Below are positions 1-13,508 of a stretch of 64,000 nt of DNA, piece by piece. This stretch comes from Mytilisepta virgata (lineage: Eukaryota > Mollusca > Bivalvia > Mytilida > Mytilidae). The stretch covers positions 87,644,513 through 87,708,512 of the forward strand of contig CM051521.1 in NCBI GenBank assembly GCA_028015205.1, in the 5' to 3' direction. A program made the position numbers and the translations under genes. Below the pieces are notes generated by a model, which was not told the origin of the DNA, searched no databases, and saw only the letters and a list, made by a program, of their open reading frames with translations. Every line of letters starts with the position of its first letter. Within the stretch, counting starts at the first letter, position 1.

Positions 1-3000
1 TTATACATTTTGGGAGTTTGCTACATGTATCTGCAGTATGTTTGGTCAAAAATTACTGGGGACGTACATGTATTCTTTGGTATCATAGAAAAGTTTTTGA
101 CAAAGTCTTGTCAGTGTATACCCGTAAATTAGTTCCCTTTGGAAAGTTTATATATACTTTTTGATATAAAACATAATTTTTCAAAAAGCTGTCATGATGT
201 TATTTTTCATCGTATTTTTGTGAAATTTTTCTTTGTTAAGCTCAGATATATTTAATGTCTTTCCGTGCTTTAAATTTTGGAGATATTATAATTTACACAC
301 ACATAGAAATACATGCATATGCGTTTCAAAATTGAATAGGTTTAAAGGAAAAAATGTTGTTAAAATCAATACTTGTGTTAAGATTGGGTTTTTTTTTTAA
401 ATAATCAAAAATAAAAATATTTTGAAATCCCCAGTGGGAATTACAGATATTTCTCACTCTGTTACAAGTACAAAGCTGTCAAAGTGTATGGTATTCTACC
501 CTGATTTTTGTTTACTTCCTGGGCCATTAAAACGTTGTGTAATGACTTTCAGAATCTATAAGGTAACAGCATGGCATGTGCCCACTTAAATAATGCCACA
601 AAATGTTGCTTCAGAAGCCAGTTTTAACACAAATTTGCCACCTTGGTATCTTTAAGACAGTTGTTTGGCACAAAGGATACTCAGAACCAAAATCAGTTTT
701 TTTCTGTAAGTACATACATGTATCCATTTGATGCGACTGTAAAATAGTTTTAGTTCTGAGTGTCTTTCATGGCGTCATTTCAAATACAAAAAGCTTGGCA
801 ATTTACTAAAACCGCCTCTATTAATCATCTTCACGGGTAGAAAGCATTAAATTATTATTTATTGAAAAATTTTACCCTCGCTTTAGATTACAATAGAAAA
901 ATGTAAAATGTTAACAATATTGACTGAAACAACGAAGTAGATCACAAACCACAAAAATAGAACAGATCATGCAGGATAGTAAGACAATTACCAATGATCG
1001 AAATAAACATGTTTTATGAGTTCTTAATTCCCCTTCTTATCTATCATAAAGCTTAATACAGTACAATTACAAAGAGGCCGCTAGCTAGAAATATTAAAAT
1101 TTGGTGGATGGAACATATTTTAAACAGAAGGTCAAAATGTTCTTTCATATGTTTTTATTGCAGCCTACATTATCTATAGCATCCGTACTTTCTATGGCAT
1201 GGTCAATTTTGATTTAAGTTTCATTTGTCACATCAATATAATTCTCCTCTAATAACAAATGAAACATGCTATTATCGTTTGAATAGAATTAGTTTCTCTA
1301 CCGAAAATTGGTCCTCATATATATTAGAGAAGAACTTTATGCCAAAACGAACAAAATTAGTCAAAAACCATGTAATTCAATAGCACAATTAACTCAAAAC
1401 ATCTTTACATTTTCAGATAAGAGCGAACCTAGCAGCTAACCGAATCAAGATATCATAAATAATATTTTGCCCCGTTTAGGTACTCGTATAAAAAGTGTCA
1501 GGTATACATCATGCCTATTTCCGTGATTTTCTATGTCATAAGGAAAATATCCGACGTGTAGTTTCGTTACGTCAGGTTTCATTGCCAGCAAATCATGCTT
1601 AATGACAATTAGAATACCAGGAAAGACAGGATCGAAATTTTCCTTTTTCAGGAAAAAAATAATTTCCTTAATTAATGTTCCCCTGAGAAACTACGGTATT
1701 TAGAAGATATGGCTCCCAGTCAGAAGATAACATGTGTATTCCTCATTATCATTGGTTTCTAGGCAGACCAACTGTGAGAATCCCTTTGTTTATACCGGTA
1801 ATGGACAACGGGTAAACACTTGTCAATTTCAGTATTTGATTGATAGTCAAATTTTTATTTTGTCATGATCTTCAAGGAAAAATGCTTCTCAAGAGCAACA
1901 CGAATTAATCCATGTTGTCATCTACCCGTACGTTTTTCATCTCTAGATTTTTGTGGCATTCTGATTGGCTAGACATATTTAATCGCTTATTCATATGAAT
2001 ATCATATTTTGTTATATTGGTTTTTTTAAAGTTATTATAAACATTTAGCTCAAGGGATTTCTTTTCCTCACAGTATTATATCAATAAACTATTTAAAATA
2101 TTATGCAAATTTCAGAATGTTCTCGTAGTAGTGCTGAAGTGCAAAAACATGCATGGAAAGAAAGAATAATTTTAATATTGAAAAACAGGAAACAAACGCC
2201 AATATGGAAAAAAAAAGATAAATCCAAAAACCATTTAAGGATAAATATTCAATGATACAAATTTTAATTATAATCAAACCAGACTTAGTAGTGTTAAACA
2301 GCGAAAATAGTGGCAAGTTGAAACAAGAACCCAAAATGTTAATGGTTGAGCATATACTCAGAGCCCAAATGAACAAAACGATAAAGCCAAAAACATATAA
2401 GGACAGAGTTATGCATAATGGAGATAAGTTTCCACAAAATCTTGAAATTATATAACATTAGATTTTCAAGTATGCATGAATTTTATGCTTATACCGCACT
2501 AATAGCAACATTCATCCCTATACCCCTCGAAATTAATTGGAACACTTATCCAAAGTCCAAAATCTAAAACCTTATTACCCTTCTATAAATTGTATGCAAT
2601 CATTTCATGAAGAAATTAAATCACTAATTCAAAAGTAAAATGGAAAAAAAGTTAAATTCGTAATTTTCGAAATACGACCCCTTTTGGCCCCAGGTTTTGC
2701 AAATCAAAAATATAAAAACAATATTTTACAACATCATATAACAAATGACAATATTAAATGAAATGAAATGCATGAACTCGAAAAGTGAAAGACTAATTCC
2801 GACCACAAGCTTAAACTTACAATTTTTAAAATTGAACCATTTTGGGTCCTACGTTTTTAAAATTGATATTCTTATTCTGCATCTACATATGATGTATGAT
2901 AATAAAATAATATGTATCAATTAAAAAATGAAAGAGAAGCTTAGGTCACAAGTTTAAATTAACAATTTTTGAAAGTTTGATCCCTGTAAGCTATAACTAA

Positions 3001-3567
3001 AAGTTTAGAAAATCAAATTCTAAAATCGTATTGCGCATCTGCGGTAGTGACGGACGAAGACACAGGTCTGCTAATCCGGGGATGATTAACAGGTGACAAC
3101 CCCGGTTTCAAATATTTCTGGACAAGTCATGTCTGTGATAACGATAATTAGATGTAATGATCATAATTCAGTGTATTTTCACATTTCGACTTACCATTTC
3201 TCAGGCAAAAGGTCTAGGTTTACAAATCATTAAAGCGGCCAGAGAATAATATTTATAATTCCATCCTTTAATTAGCCTGTAATGGTTATTGTATTATGGT
3301 TGTTTTGAAACACACAATGCACCAATTTTATGAAAATAGTACGTAGAAAATGTAACTAAGTGGTGCAGATGAATAAGGGTCGTACGAGAGAAAAAGACGT
3401 CGGATGTAAAAATTATTCGAGATGTGAGCATGATTGATGACTAAACAAGTCTGTTTCAAATAAAGCTATACCGTTGCACTTATCTTTTGGGTAATAATTA
3501 ATATAAATTGTACATTCACACAATGAAATCAAATAGAATGAAAGATGTACCAAATAAGAAATTAGAA

Positions 3568-3569
<2 letters not shown>

Positions 3570-3619
<50 letters not shown>
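3570..3619. repeat. (TTA)n microsatellite
   Basis: About 16 perfect TAT/TTA trinucleotide units follow one another without interruption. They sit inside an open frame that translates as a run of tyrosines, which is an artefact of the repeat. Confidence 0.97.
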
Positions 3620-3621
<2 letters not shown>

Positions 3622-6285
3622 AATTATTTTATATTGGTATTAATGAATATTCTGCCTGTTCTAGCGACAGAAAACAGGTTATATAGTCGACCAAATAAAA
3701 TATGCAAAATCATGCAAACATTGGTTATCCGTGGTTGACAGCATCATCAATGATTAATATGATTTACAAGAATATTGAAGTAAGGAAATTTTTTATAGTG
3801 GCAAAATGACAGTAAGGTTAATTTTCAGCTATAGGAAGGTATGAAACATCAACAGTGGTATACATACATTTAGGTATATATCGTCCAAAACAGACTTATA
3901 GACACTAAACATAAATTAGGACTGTAGTTAGTTTTAGTTTTCAGTTTTCAGACATTTGTAACGAGATTATACTAGACTCTCACTGAATCGATATAGCCAC
4001 ACTGTTATATCTTTTACTACAGATTTTAGAACCTTTTTCCTACTAGAACAATTCTCATTTTAACAACTTTTTGACCAGACGGACGTTAAGCATAAATATT
4101 GCAAGTAGTAAAAAACTACAGACCATTTTTATGTCTTTTTATTTGGTACTTTTTGTTTAAGCGACCTTCTAAAAAATAAGCATAAAATTATAAAATAAGA
4201 CATTTAAGATTTTTTTTTCACTTTGATCCTTCAGGTGAACACAACTAGTATTAGCGAAAAGAATTTTTGTCGGTCTAATGTGGAATGCTGAATGGCGTGA
4301 AGAAGTAACAACGTTTTACATAAATATTTACATTACTTATCGAAAAGATGACCCCCTGATTAAATATGGTTGTTTATTTAATTATCAAATTCTTTTATAA
4401 CCACGAATAGTCTTTGATGGATTTATGTATATCGCATGACATTAAACATATCCATTATATCAATGTTTTCTACGACTGATTAATTGAAATGTTATGTCGT
4501 CTTTGAAGATTTTAGATTACTTATGTATTTTCAAAAGAATTAAAACACATGTCAAAGACAGTTTACTGTCTCCTGGATGTGCGATAGTATTGAAAAAAAA
4601 ATTAAATTAAAAAACAACAAATGATGTAATCGAATATGAAACGAAATCTTTAAATGCCTGTTGATGCGTACATTGGCGCAAGGCCATTCTTTTACAAGTT
4701 TGTTGATCATTTTTTTTAACAATTTTAGCGGCCAAAGAATACGCCTGGGTTTAAATTCCACAGCTGACAGTATATCATAATAACACTATAGAAAACACGA
4801 GCGCAAAGCTACCCACGGTACTGTGTCAAACGTGAAATGAAACATAATCCGCTTTAGAGTATTTTTTTCTGCTATTCCAGTGTTTAATCTAGATAATTAA
4901 ATGTCTTCATTTAAATGGAATAATTTAAAACCACAAATTATTCATAAAAACGCCGCGTGTAAGACATAACATTCTATATGTATTTTACTTATTATGTATG
5001 TTCTAACACTTTTGAAGAGACTGTAAAATTCGAGAAATCTTTAATAATCTAGATGGTCTCGATGGGGAAGTAGTTCATGCTTCTTATAATACACCATCTG
5101 TGTTGCCCAGTTCAGAGAAATGTCCTATTCGGTGATAGAGAAACAATAAATGAAAAGATCAAATTTTATCTTTGAAATTGACATTCCAAAACAATCTACA
5201 AGATCATGATTATAACCGCAGAATATTTGAAATGATGACTTAAGTCTAAGAGAAACATACCCATGTTTGAGTAGTTTCTGCATTAGTAGCCGAGTATTGT
5301 CCAGAAATCATTATAGTGGCTACTGGGGCTGCTGGAATGCTGCTACTGATGAATGGAAAGTTGAAAATTGGAAAAGGGAAGTATTATCACATTTGGAATT
5401 TCCCTTTGTATTCAATATCAAAGTAAAAGCTCAAGTAGGGCCACTTTAAAAATGAAATGTAAATAATAACCAAAGTTTTGTGAGTTGTTTAGTGATAAAA
5501 AGTTATCTAAATAGCGGAAGCTGAAATCCAAGGTTTGAACTAGTTTTTATTGTCTGACTCGATCGCGTGAGTGAAGAAATAAATCGGCAAGGAGGGGAGG
5601 ATAATTTAAAATACAGATCGTCTTTTGAAACATCCATGAGAAGTTCTCGATAAAAAGCTAATACCTGCATGATCTCATTTTTTGGTGTTATCACTGTTAG
5701 ATTCTGGGTGTCTTATCCCTACTAACAACAAGATGCTTAATACTAGTGTATCTTTTTTCTCCATTTTTATTCGTAAAACGACGGCAAATCAATTCTTGAA
5801 GTCTAAATTTTCATGTCATCATGTGGAATAGTGTGGGTATAAAAGATAGAGAAATCGAAAGTTTTTGTTGGTATGAAAAAAAGATCTGTTAACTCTTTTA
5901 GAGTTTTTTTAATATCCAAATTTCATTCACGCCATTTCTAGAATAAGTGTTGTCCCAATACTTTGGAAGGTCCGTCAGAATTACTCTTTTTGTTTTTTTT
6001 TTCTCTTTCCTTTATTCTAAAACCAGTTGTTGGCATGATACGGCTTTTATTCTTCTCGTATAATGTATGATGCCATGATACTAAACCCCTAACGGGAGGG
6101 ATTGTGGCTGATTTTCTATATGATAAAGACACAATCTTTCGATCAGTTTAATTGAGGTCTGCAGCTGGCATGTCAGTAACTGCTAGTATTCCTTTGTTAA
6201 TTTATATTTATCAATGTCATTTTATTTAGTGTCTCCCGTTACCTACTCGGACTTCTTTTGAACAGAGTTTTACTGTGCGCATCGC

Positions 6286-6620
6286 TATGTGTTTGTGTAT
6301 TCACATTGGCTAGAGGTATAAAGGGGGGGTTGAGATCTCACAAAACATATTTAACCCCGCCGCATTTTTGCGTCAGTCCCAAGTCAGGATCCTCTACCCT
6401 TTGTTAGTCTTGTGTGATTAATTTTGGTTCATTTGTATGTTTCGGAGTTTAGTATGGCGTCCATTTCGCTGAACTAGTATGCATTATTGTTTGGGGGCCA
6501 GCCCAAGACCGCCTCCGGGGTGCGGGATTTTCTCGCTGCGTTGAAGACCCATTGGTGGCCTTGGGCTGTTTTCTGCTCTGGTTGTTGTCTCTTTGAAATA
6601 TTCACCGTTTCCATTCTCTA
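6286..6620 (+). repeat. Dispersed ~335-bp repeat, copy 1
   Basis: This block is clearly homologous to 35640-35973. Shared phrases include 'cacattggctagaggtata', 'tgtttcggagtt' and 'tatgcattattgttt'. The two copies share order and orientation over roughly 335 bp with scattered substitutions. The family is not recognised; a retrotransposon 3' region is possible. The second copy lies in NUP85 intron 2. Confidence 0.85.
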
Positions 6621-7990
6621 TTCTATCATATTATCATAAAAATGGAATATTTTGCTTGCAACACTATATTGAAAAATAACTGTGTAATATCCATAAATAT
6701 TTCCGTATAGACGAGTTAATTTATGAATGATTATTTGACATTAAGCAAAGTCAATGTTGGATGCATTTCAGAATTTATTTGATAGGAGGTGTAAAATAAG
6801 CAAACATGACTATCAACATGTCGAAATGTAATCATTTTAAAATTCAAATATCAATTATATTATTTAGATAATAAGTATCTCAATATTAAACCAAAATCAA
6901 CTTTACAGTCATAGAAAATCTATATTCCCCCAAAATGAACCAAAATTTTGATTTATCATTCTGTAAATATGTATCTGGGCTTAACAAAAACCTTTGCTAT
7001 TTATCAAAATCTATAAACAATCACTTTAAAACACATATTAACAAGTACAAACTTAACAGATATGAAGGAAAAAGCCGCCCACGGTGTAAAAATCTATTAC
7101 ATTAGACATCAAGTTGCAATTTATCACAATGTCCTCGTGTGGCGACACATATCCAGAACTGTTGGCCCAAAGTAGAAAACATTGGTTATATTCAACTTCG
7201 GAGAAACGGTTTTTTTACTGTTGCTATCACTTTTTCTGTCACAGAGCTTAGAATTTAATCATTTCAATACATATAAGATAAACTTTTGATTTTAAAAATA
7301 ATTTTGTAATTTCATATGTATCTGGATCCGTAATTCACTCGAGGGTTTAAACGAGGGGGTATTAATCATAAAATTTCTGTATGTTCAGTGCATAAACTCG
7401 TCATAGTGGACACTGTTCAAATCTGGTCGACTTTGGCATATTCAGAAAAAAAACGAGTATCCGATTCAAGTAAGACATACAATAATGTCAGTGCATTACT
7501 ATATAGCATGAAATATTACCCTCCTTATCCTTAGAAGCTCACAAGATACAACATCTAGCAGTGTTATCTGGGATTCAAAGATAGATACACTTCTAAATTT
7601 GTTGATACGATACAGTTACAATTATAAACGGTATAAAGTGAATAATAATATATTTCAAACAGTAAAAGTATATTAATATTCTAAGTTATAAGTGTCCTGG
7701 ATACAGGTGGGTTATATTTGGGTGTTTTAAACAAACATTTTATAATTTATCAATTTTTACCCGGTGATTCAGCAGTTATTTTCTTGTATGTAACTAACAC
7801 AAGTGTTGCATCTAAAGTGAAACATAAGAAGGTAACCTTTCTGAATTGATAACAGTTCAGAACTAATCTATAGATGTTCAATTCAAGACTCCCATTGTAA
7901 CAGAAATTTTAAACAAATATATTGGAAATTGGTTGGAAAACTATCTCAGTAATCAGTATAAATCGAACACTTTAATCCACAAGTTGACAA

Positions 7991-9293
7991 ACTAGAGGCT
8001 CAGAGGGCTGAGCCTGTATCGCTCACCTGGCATGAAAGCCGTTTTTATTGATGTACTTCAGAGAAGTCACTTCTCCCTACATTATGAAGTGTGGTAAGCC
8101 TTGTAGGAACCAAAGTTTTCTTCATTGCGTGTATTTCCCATATGGTCTTATGTTAACCTAAGCCCTCTGCCGGTGGCCACCTCGAATGAAGGGTTGGCAC
8201 TAGTACTAGTAACAACACTTTGTCAGCACATAATGAGGAACATGCAGGGCATGTTTGGTTTTCAAGCAATACTGCAGTTATGTAGATTTTTGTTAGATGA
8301 CATAGACACTTTCTGTCAAGTTTGACTCTATTTGGTCAACTCTATTTGGCCAAGCAGTTTCAGAGAAAAAGAATTGCCCATGGCGGGCATGTTTGTCGCC
8401 TGATCTGGACAAAATGAGGAAACGTTGTAAAAAGCCTCTCACAGCTGCTTCCTGTCAGGTTTCATTCCATTTGGCCAAGCTGTTTCAGAAAAGAAGGTTT
8501 CTTTAAATCAGCCAATCAGAAACAAGAATTGCCCATGACAGCCATACTTGTCGTCCAATCAGGATGACAAAAATTGATTTCGTCAAAGAATTTCTACAGA
8601 TGCTAACTGTCAAGTTTGGCTTACAGTTTTGGCCCGTGAAGAGTTCCAGAAAAAAAACTTTTTAAATCAATCAATGAGAAACAAGAATTGCCCTTGGTGG
8701 CCATGTTTGTTGTCTAATCGGGACGAAATGAGGAAATTTTGTAAAGAACCTCCAATAGATGCTTCCTGTCAAGTTTCGTTTTTTTTTATTAGCCAATCAG
8801 AAACAAGAACTGCCCCATGGCAGCCATATTTGTAGTCCGATCGAGACGAAATGAAGAAAGCTTATAAAGGACCTCCCATATATGCTTCCTATCAAGTTTA
8901 GTTCCATTTGGCCCAGTAGTTCCAGAGAATTGTTTTTTTTTAATCAACCAATGAAAACAAGAATTTCACATGGTGGCCATGTTTGTTGCCTGATCGGGAC
9001 GAAATGAGGAAAGTTTGTAAAGAACCTCCCATAGATGCCTCCTGTTAAGTTTTGTCCCATTTGACCAAGCGATTTCAGATTTTATTATATCAGCCAATCA
9101 GAAACAAGAATTGCCGATCGGAATGAAATGAGGAAACTTTATAAAGGGTACGGTCCCCCATATATGCTTCCTGTCAAGTTTTGTTCCATTTGGCAGAGAA
9201 GACTAAAATGTGAAAAGTTAACAGACTGACGGATGGACGACGGACGCCAAGTGATGACAAAAGTCACATGGCCTTTGGCCAGGTGAGCTAAAA
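7991..9293 (+). mobile_element. Helentron/HINE-like element, copy A
   Basis: The left end 'actagaggctcagagggctg' forms a small hairpin and is followed by GCTCACCTGG. The right end has 'catggcctttggccaggtg' (hairpin) followed by AGCTAAAA. GCTCACCTG and CAGGTGAGC make subterminal inverted repeats. Just inside the right end is 'ggatggacgacggacgcc', a degraded GAC tract. The interior holds about six degenerate repeats carrying 'gccaatcagaaacaagaa' and 'cctcccatagatgcttcctg'. No flanking duplication is visible. The core is homologous to copy D (24151). Assignment to Helentron-derived HINE or bivalve pearl elements is from architecture, not from a database hit. Confidence 0.8.
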
Positions 9294-10609
9294 TAGGAAA
9301 TAGAACCCAATCCATGATATATCACCAGGGTCAGACTTGGTTTTGTTCACCCAATAAAGTTTTGTTTTAGAGAAGATAGCTAATATTAGTTGTAAAATTA
9401 GGATGTTACTTGAATAACATTTTGACCTACTTAAATGAAACCGTTTATATGTAGAATTTTTTCGTTTGCCCAATCAAGAATCTGCAGATTCCTCATGTTA
9501 AGAACTTTGTAGCTATACTGTCTGACCCGGATGAAATTTGCATGGTCGTCTAGATCCTGCATATTTCATTGCTTCATTTCATTAGTTTCAGGATGCATGA
9601 TGAAGTCAAAATGATTGGAAACGAATTAATATCTTTATCTTACAATATTTATTTAAAGGGTCCAGATAGATGATTTAAGAAACTGTCTGAGCGACTGTTC
9701 CGTTCTATTCTGTCAAGAAAATCCGCCCTATGCTTTAGGGTCACCACAAATATCATGGCGTATTTGTTGGTTAATAGAGAATAATACACGGTAAAATCTG
9801 TATCACATACTGTATCAACCCGAGAAACCAATATCAGCCAGATATTTAAACAGAGGGCTTCAAATTCCAAATTAAAGTCTACTGCCACAAATGAAATTGA
9901 TTGGGGAAAATATTTTATGAAAAAAAAATTAAAATTAGGGGGGGGGATTTGAAAAAAAGACAAACAATCGAGAAAAAAATTGAACATTTGTTTTTTTTTT
10001 TAATTTGACCTCCCCCCCAAAAAAAATCCCCCCCCCCCCCCAAAAAAAAAGTTACAAAAAAAAATAAAATTGAAAAAAAAAAATGAAAAAAGCTATGTGA
10101 TAAAGGGTAAGCCATGCGATAAAGGGTATGCATAGATGTTAGATACGGTCCAACATCATGGGCTTTATCGTATATTCAAAACTCCTGTATTTAGTACCAA
10201 ATATATGATAAACGCGAATATAGTTAGGTTTAAAAATAATATTAACTTAAAAATGTAAAACACTATGTACAACTGGCATGGAGCGCAAATAATTCCTGGA
10301 TCGACTCAGGAACTGTATATGTTAGTATTATATGATCCCTGATCGACTAGATTAAAAATATTAACTCAATTGTAAGATAAAATATAAAATATTATTGGAT
10401 AAACGTTAAAAAAATTATTAGTGGGAGATCATTATATATTTAACTGGTTATAGTGATCAGATATGATTTTTGTTTAGCTGATTATAGTAATCAAGGTTCA
10501 GTCAAGCTTTAAAATACTTATACATATTAAAGCTACTATGTATCTAGCTTTCCTATGGTTCAGAACTGTACAGTCTATCAAAATTTGAAGAAAATAGGCT
10601 TTATTTTGG
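9294..10609. other. Gene-free stretch
   Basis: No gene is visible between copy A and the LINE fragment. The notable content is the poly-A/poly-C/poly-G tract at 9919-10093. The remainder is AT-rich with only short, motif-free frames. Confidence 0.6.
9919..10093. repeat. Low-complexity A/G/C homopolymer tract
   Basis: Runs of A alternate with runs of G on the left (nine G at about 9939) and runs of C on the right (seven C, then fourteen C at about 10029). The G run and C runs are arranged as an imperfect inverted repeat. Open frames here are compositional artefacts. Such tracts are also prone to assembly error. Confidence 0.85.
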
Positions 10610-11752
10610 ATGTATTTTCATTTCTTCCAGTTTTTCCCTGTCCAGGAGTGTAAGAAGTTCTCTCCTGTATACCGACCTACCTGATTCCGTCAGAAGGAAA
10701 TGTTTGTAGTCTTCAGTTTCATCCTTACACTGGGGACATGTTGCGTCAGAGTTACTCTTATTGTATTAACTCTGTTCCTGTAGCCATTTTACTTTTAATT
10801 ATTCCTTTTTGAATATCCCTACAGTTGTCCCTGGCACTACACCAAAAAAATTGGTTTTTTGAAGCTCTAGTTGTTTGTATTCATATAGTTCAGCGATGTT
10901 CTGGATTTAGCTTGTTCTGCCCAGTATATCCCCCCCCCCCCCAGAATTTATAGATTCCCTCATGTGTAATTTTCATCCAATTCTTATGTCTATTTAGTAA
11001 TATATCATAAGCTGAAGGTAGTTCATATTGTGCCAGAATATTTTAAACCTTAAGAAACCAGCTATTTGAATTTTCATTTTTTGTTGCCAGCTGTCTGTAG
11101 GCTAGTTTGTATTCAGCCGAGTTTGCATCATGTAGGATTCTTAGAAATAATGCGACAGTTGCCTTATGTATAACTTGTTCTATTGTCTCTGCACCAAGTA
11201 GTATGCTGCATCTGATGTTCGGCTTGGGAGTGATAAAATCTGTTTCATTGTTTTCCGCTGAAATGCTTCTAATTTTTGTATATCAGTCGTCAAGAGAGAG
11301 TGTCCCATGTAGCATTCTTGGTACTACATATACTTTCCAGAGTTTATATGCCAAAAGTGGATTCAGGACATTGATTCCACGTAGTCCTGTCCCCAACAAT
11401 GAGTACAGTGTGCCTCTTGCTGTAGAGATCCTCTTATTTGTATTTGGTCTCCCTAGCTTTGTCCTCTCAATTCCGAGATAATTTATTTCTTTCTTTTCCA
11501 TCAACTCTTCATCGAATACAATTAATGGTTGATTAATTTTCTTGTTCTTACTGTTGATTTTAACCCTGTCTTTTGTAGCACAATTTTCAATAATTGTCAA
11601 TTGTTGTTGGGCTGCCGATGTTGAGTTTGAAATGTGCATTACATCATCTGCGCATATTGGGCAGCCTACATATACATTTCCAATATTGAGCGACATTAAA
11701 TCAGACTTTCCTTCATCACTGTTGGGATCAACTTGACCGCCCAGCCTTTCGC
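10610..11752 (-). mobile_element. Broken LINE reverse transcriptase (C-terminal part)
   Basis: The minus strand at 11283-11696 encodes a segment with PICADDVMHIS, the catalytic xADD motif of non-LTR retrotransposon reverse transcriptase. It is followed by YLGI and a thumb-like region ending PRMLHGTLSL. Homology-like sequence continues downstream in other frames. At about 10640-10750 the minus strand reads CPQC-x5-EDYKHFLLTES, a C-x2-C-x8-H knuckle typical of the extreme C-terminus of such enzymes. The 5' half (endonuclease and fingers) is absent and the frame is broken at several points, so this is a dead, 5'-truncated copy. The exact clade is not determined. Confidence 0.8.
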
Positions 11753-11779
11753 CAAACTAACAAATTGTTTTTCCGTTTG

Positions 11780-12000
11780 AATATCCAATTAAAAATCGCA
11801 CTTATGAATTAATAAATACACTTATTTTACTGCAATTCAATGAAGGTCGGGACAGATAACATTATGCTAAATGATGACAAACCCCTAAAATGTACGCTTG
11901 TTAATAGTCTTTTCTTAGGACAGTACATACATGTCAGTGGCTACCAAATGATGGCAAACTACCACAAGGGCCAAACGATAGCTTTATCTTACAGCTGTTA
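11780..12000. repeat. Degenerate tandem repeat, left part
   Basis: Contains a degenerate unit with 'actgcaattcaatgaaggt' and 'gacagataac...atgatgacaaa'. It is homologous to units at 12430-13040. The LINE fragment at 12010-12430 separates the two parts, which suggests insertion into a pre-existing array. Confidence 0.55.
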
Positions 12001-12009
12001 TTTGATGAT

Positions 12010-12430
12010 ATACCTACTACCTACCCGGTCGGACCATAAGGTGACCACAAGATCTCGCCATTCAGCACGGTTCTTGGTCTTTGCTTCTGCCTCTCCCCAG
12101 GTCATTCCTAATTCTCTACTGTTCTATGCCAGGTGGTCTTTGGTCTGCCTCGGAGCCTCTTCCCCTGCAATCGAAGGGCCACTTTAGTGACATTGATCCA
12201 GGCATTCTGAAAGACATGTCCTAGCCATCGGATGCGTCTTTGTTAGATTTGTTTGACGATCTAGGTGGACTCATGCCTAGCAGGTCTTTGTTTGAAATTC
12301 TACAAGGCTAGTAAATTTTGCAGATTTGCCGGAGGCAAGCATGATGGAAACTGGACAATGCTCTCATGTCAGATTTTGTGACTCGCCAACATTCACTCCC
12401 ATACAACAAGACGGATTTCATGATATAACC
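12010..12430 (-). mobile_element. Second LINE 3' fragment (C-terminal RT region)
   Basis: In one minus-strand frame the sequence reads LLYGSECWRV, then DMRALSSFHHACLRQIC. In another frame nearer the 3' end it reads KRLRGRPKTTWHRTVENEL, then GMTWGEAEAK and EWRDLVVTLW. Known family knowledge: YGSE-W / F--CLR-I and RGRP--TW-R--E are the hallmark phrases of the C-terminal tail of RTE- and jockey-like bivalve LINE proteins. Frame breaks between the blocks show it is a pseudogene fragment. It differs from the LINE piece at 10610-11752. Confidence 0.85.
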
Positions 12431-13040
12431 AATTAATAACAAAATCTTATCCACTGAAATATCAGTACAGATGATGGGTGACAAAATATCAAATGACTGG
12501 ATGTGAGCATTTCAAATATTGGTAAATTAATAGCCTTGTCTTGAAGGGTTAGATATCAAATGTTAGAAAATATGGCATGAAGGTTTATTAATATCCCTTT
12601 TTAACTGGATAGAAGACAAATGATTGCAAATTCTCTAAAGCAGCTGCCAAATTAATAGCCGAATCTTACTGCAGTTCACTGATTGGACTGGACAGATTAT
12701 GGACTCCAAATGATGGCAAAATATCACATGTGAGTCAATAGCCATATCTATTGCAGTTCTGTTTACGTTCAGTACAGATGACTGATGTCAACATTTCATA
12801 TTTTGACCAATTAATATCATTTATGTGGAAGTTCATTAAAAGTTCTGGACAGGTTATGGATGTATTTTGTCCATTTAATAGCTTAACTTCATTGAAGGTA
12901 AGACATATGAAAGATGCTCTTACATTTAGCCAATTAATATCCTTAAGTGTCAGAACAGATGATATATGCAATACCACATGTGGACTGCAAATAAAAGGGA
13001 CTAATGATGGATGCTAAAATTTAATATCTATGCAAATTAA
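12430..13040. repeat. Degenerate ~130-bp tandem repeat, right part
   Basis: Several degenerate units each carry a variant of 'ccaattaatag' plus 'ggacagattatggactccaa' and 'atgatggcaaaatatca'. The overlapping opposite-strand frames at 12735-13017 are by-products of the repeat. The array ends about 360 bp past the NUP85 stop codon. Confidence 0.6.
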
Positions 13041-13205
13041 TAGGGGAAAGAATGGCTGTGGAGTAAAACATCAACAAACCAATATCCTATTTCCAAATTG
13101 AACTGACTAAAAAATAAGACTTCTAATGGTCACCACATCATGATAACCTACATTTGTAATGAGGTTAGGACAGGGATCCTTAATTAACTTTAAAAAGTTT
13201 GTAAA

Positions 13206-13233
13206 TTTATTATGTTCAGCATTATTCTTTATT
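13206..13233 (-). promoter_or_regulatory. NUP85: Candidate NUP85 polyadenylation signals
   Basis: Two AATAAA hexamers on the minus strand (13206-13211 and 13228-13233) lie about 170-200 nt downstream of the NUP85 stop codon. Either could end a short 3' UTR. Hexamers are common in AT-rich DNA, so transcript evidence would decide. Confidence 0.4.
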
Positions 13234-13403
13234 TTTCGAAGATAAAATCCTTCCTTAGTTTTATAATACTGTTGTCACAGATATCTTCTTTCTGCACATG
13301 TTCACATCATATTTGTTAGAAAATTATTTATACTGCTGCCCTATGTAAGTGGACTTAATTCGGATCACTTGTCTTCAGTGAGTATAGCAGTCTCTTATTT
13401 TTC

Positions 13404-13508
13404 TCAGCCCATTTTTATAATTCCTTCTGCCACAAGTGCCCTAGATAAGTTTCTTGTAAGTGCTAGTTTTAGCATGTCCAGTTTCTCTTTCTCGTGTTCA
13501 GAAAATGA
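13404..13508 (-). CDS. NUP85: NUP85 exon 22 (stop)
   Basis: Encodes [20 protein letters not shown] then [14 protein letters not shown] and TGA at 13404-13406. It matches human [21 protein letters not shown]. Confidence 0.93.
   Translation of the reverse strand, partial: SFSEHEKEKLDMLKLALTRNLSRALVAEGIIKMG

Larger units (their letters stand above)
1..7990. other. Gene-free AT-rich region
   Basis: I see no supportable gene in this stretch. The open frames are short and lack family motifs or consistent splice sites. About 2620-3000 holds degenerate ~150-bp repeats built on phrases such as 'caatttttaaaattga'. A TTA microsatellite at 3570 and a dispersed repeat at 6286-6620 are listed separately. 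The rest is unannotated AT-rich sequence. It lies beyond the 3' end of NUP85 and could contain exons of a gene that leaves the left edge, but none was found. Confidence 0.6.

Noticed and set aside
3508..3738. Open frame with a poly-tyrosine stretch
   Set aside because: The run is a TTA/TAT microsatellite; the flanks have no motifs or splice support.
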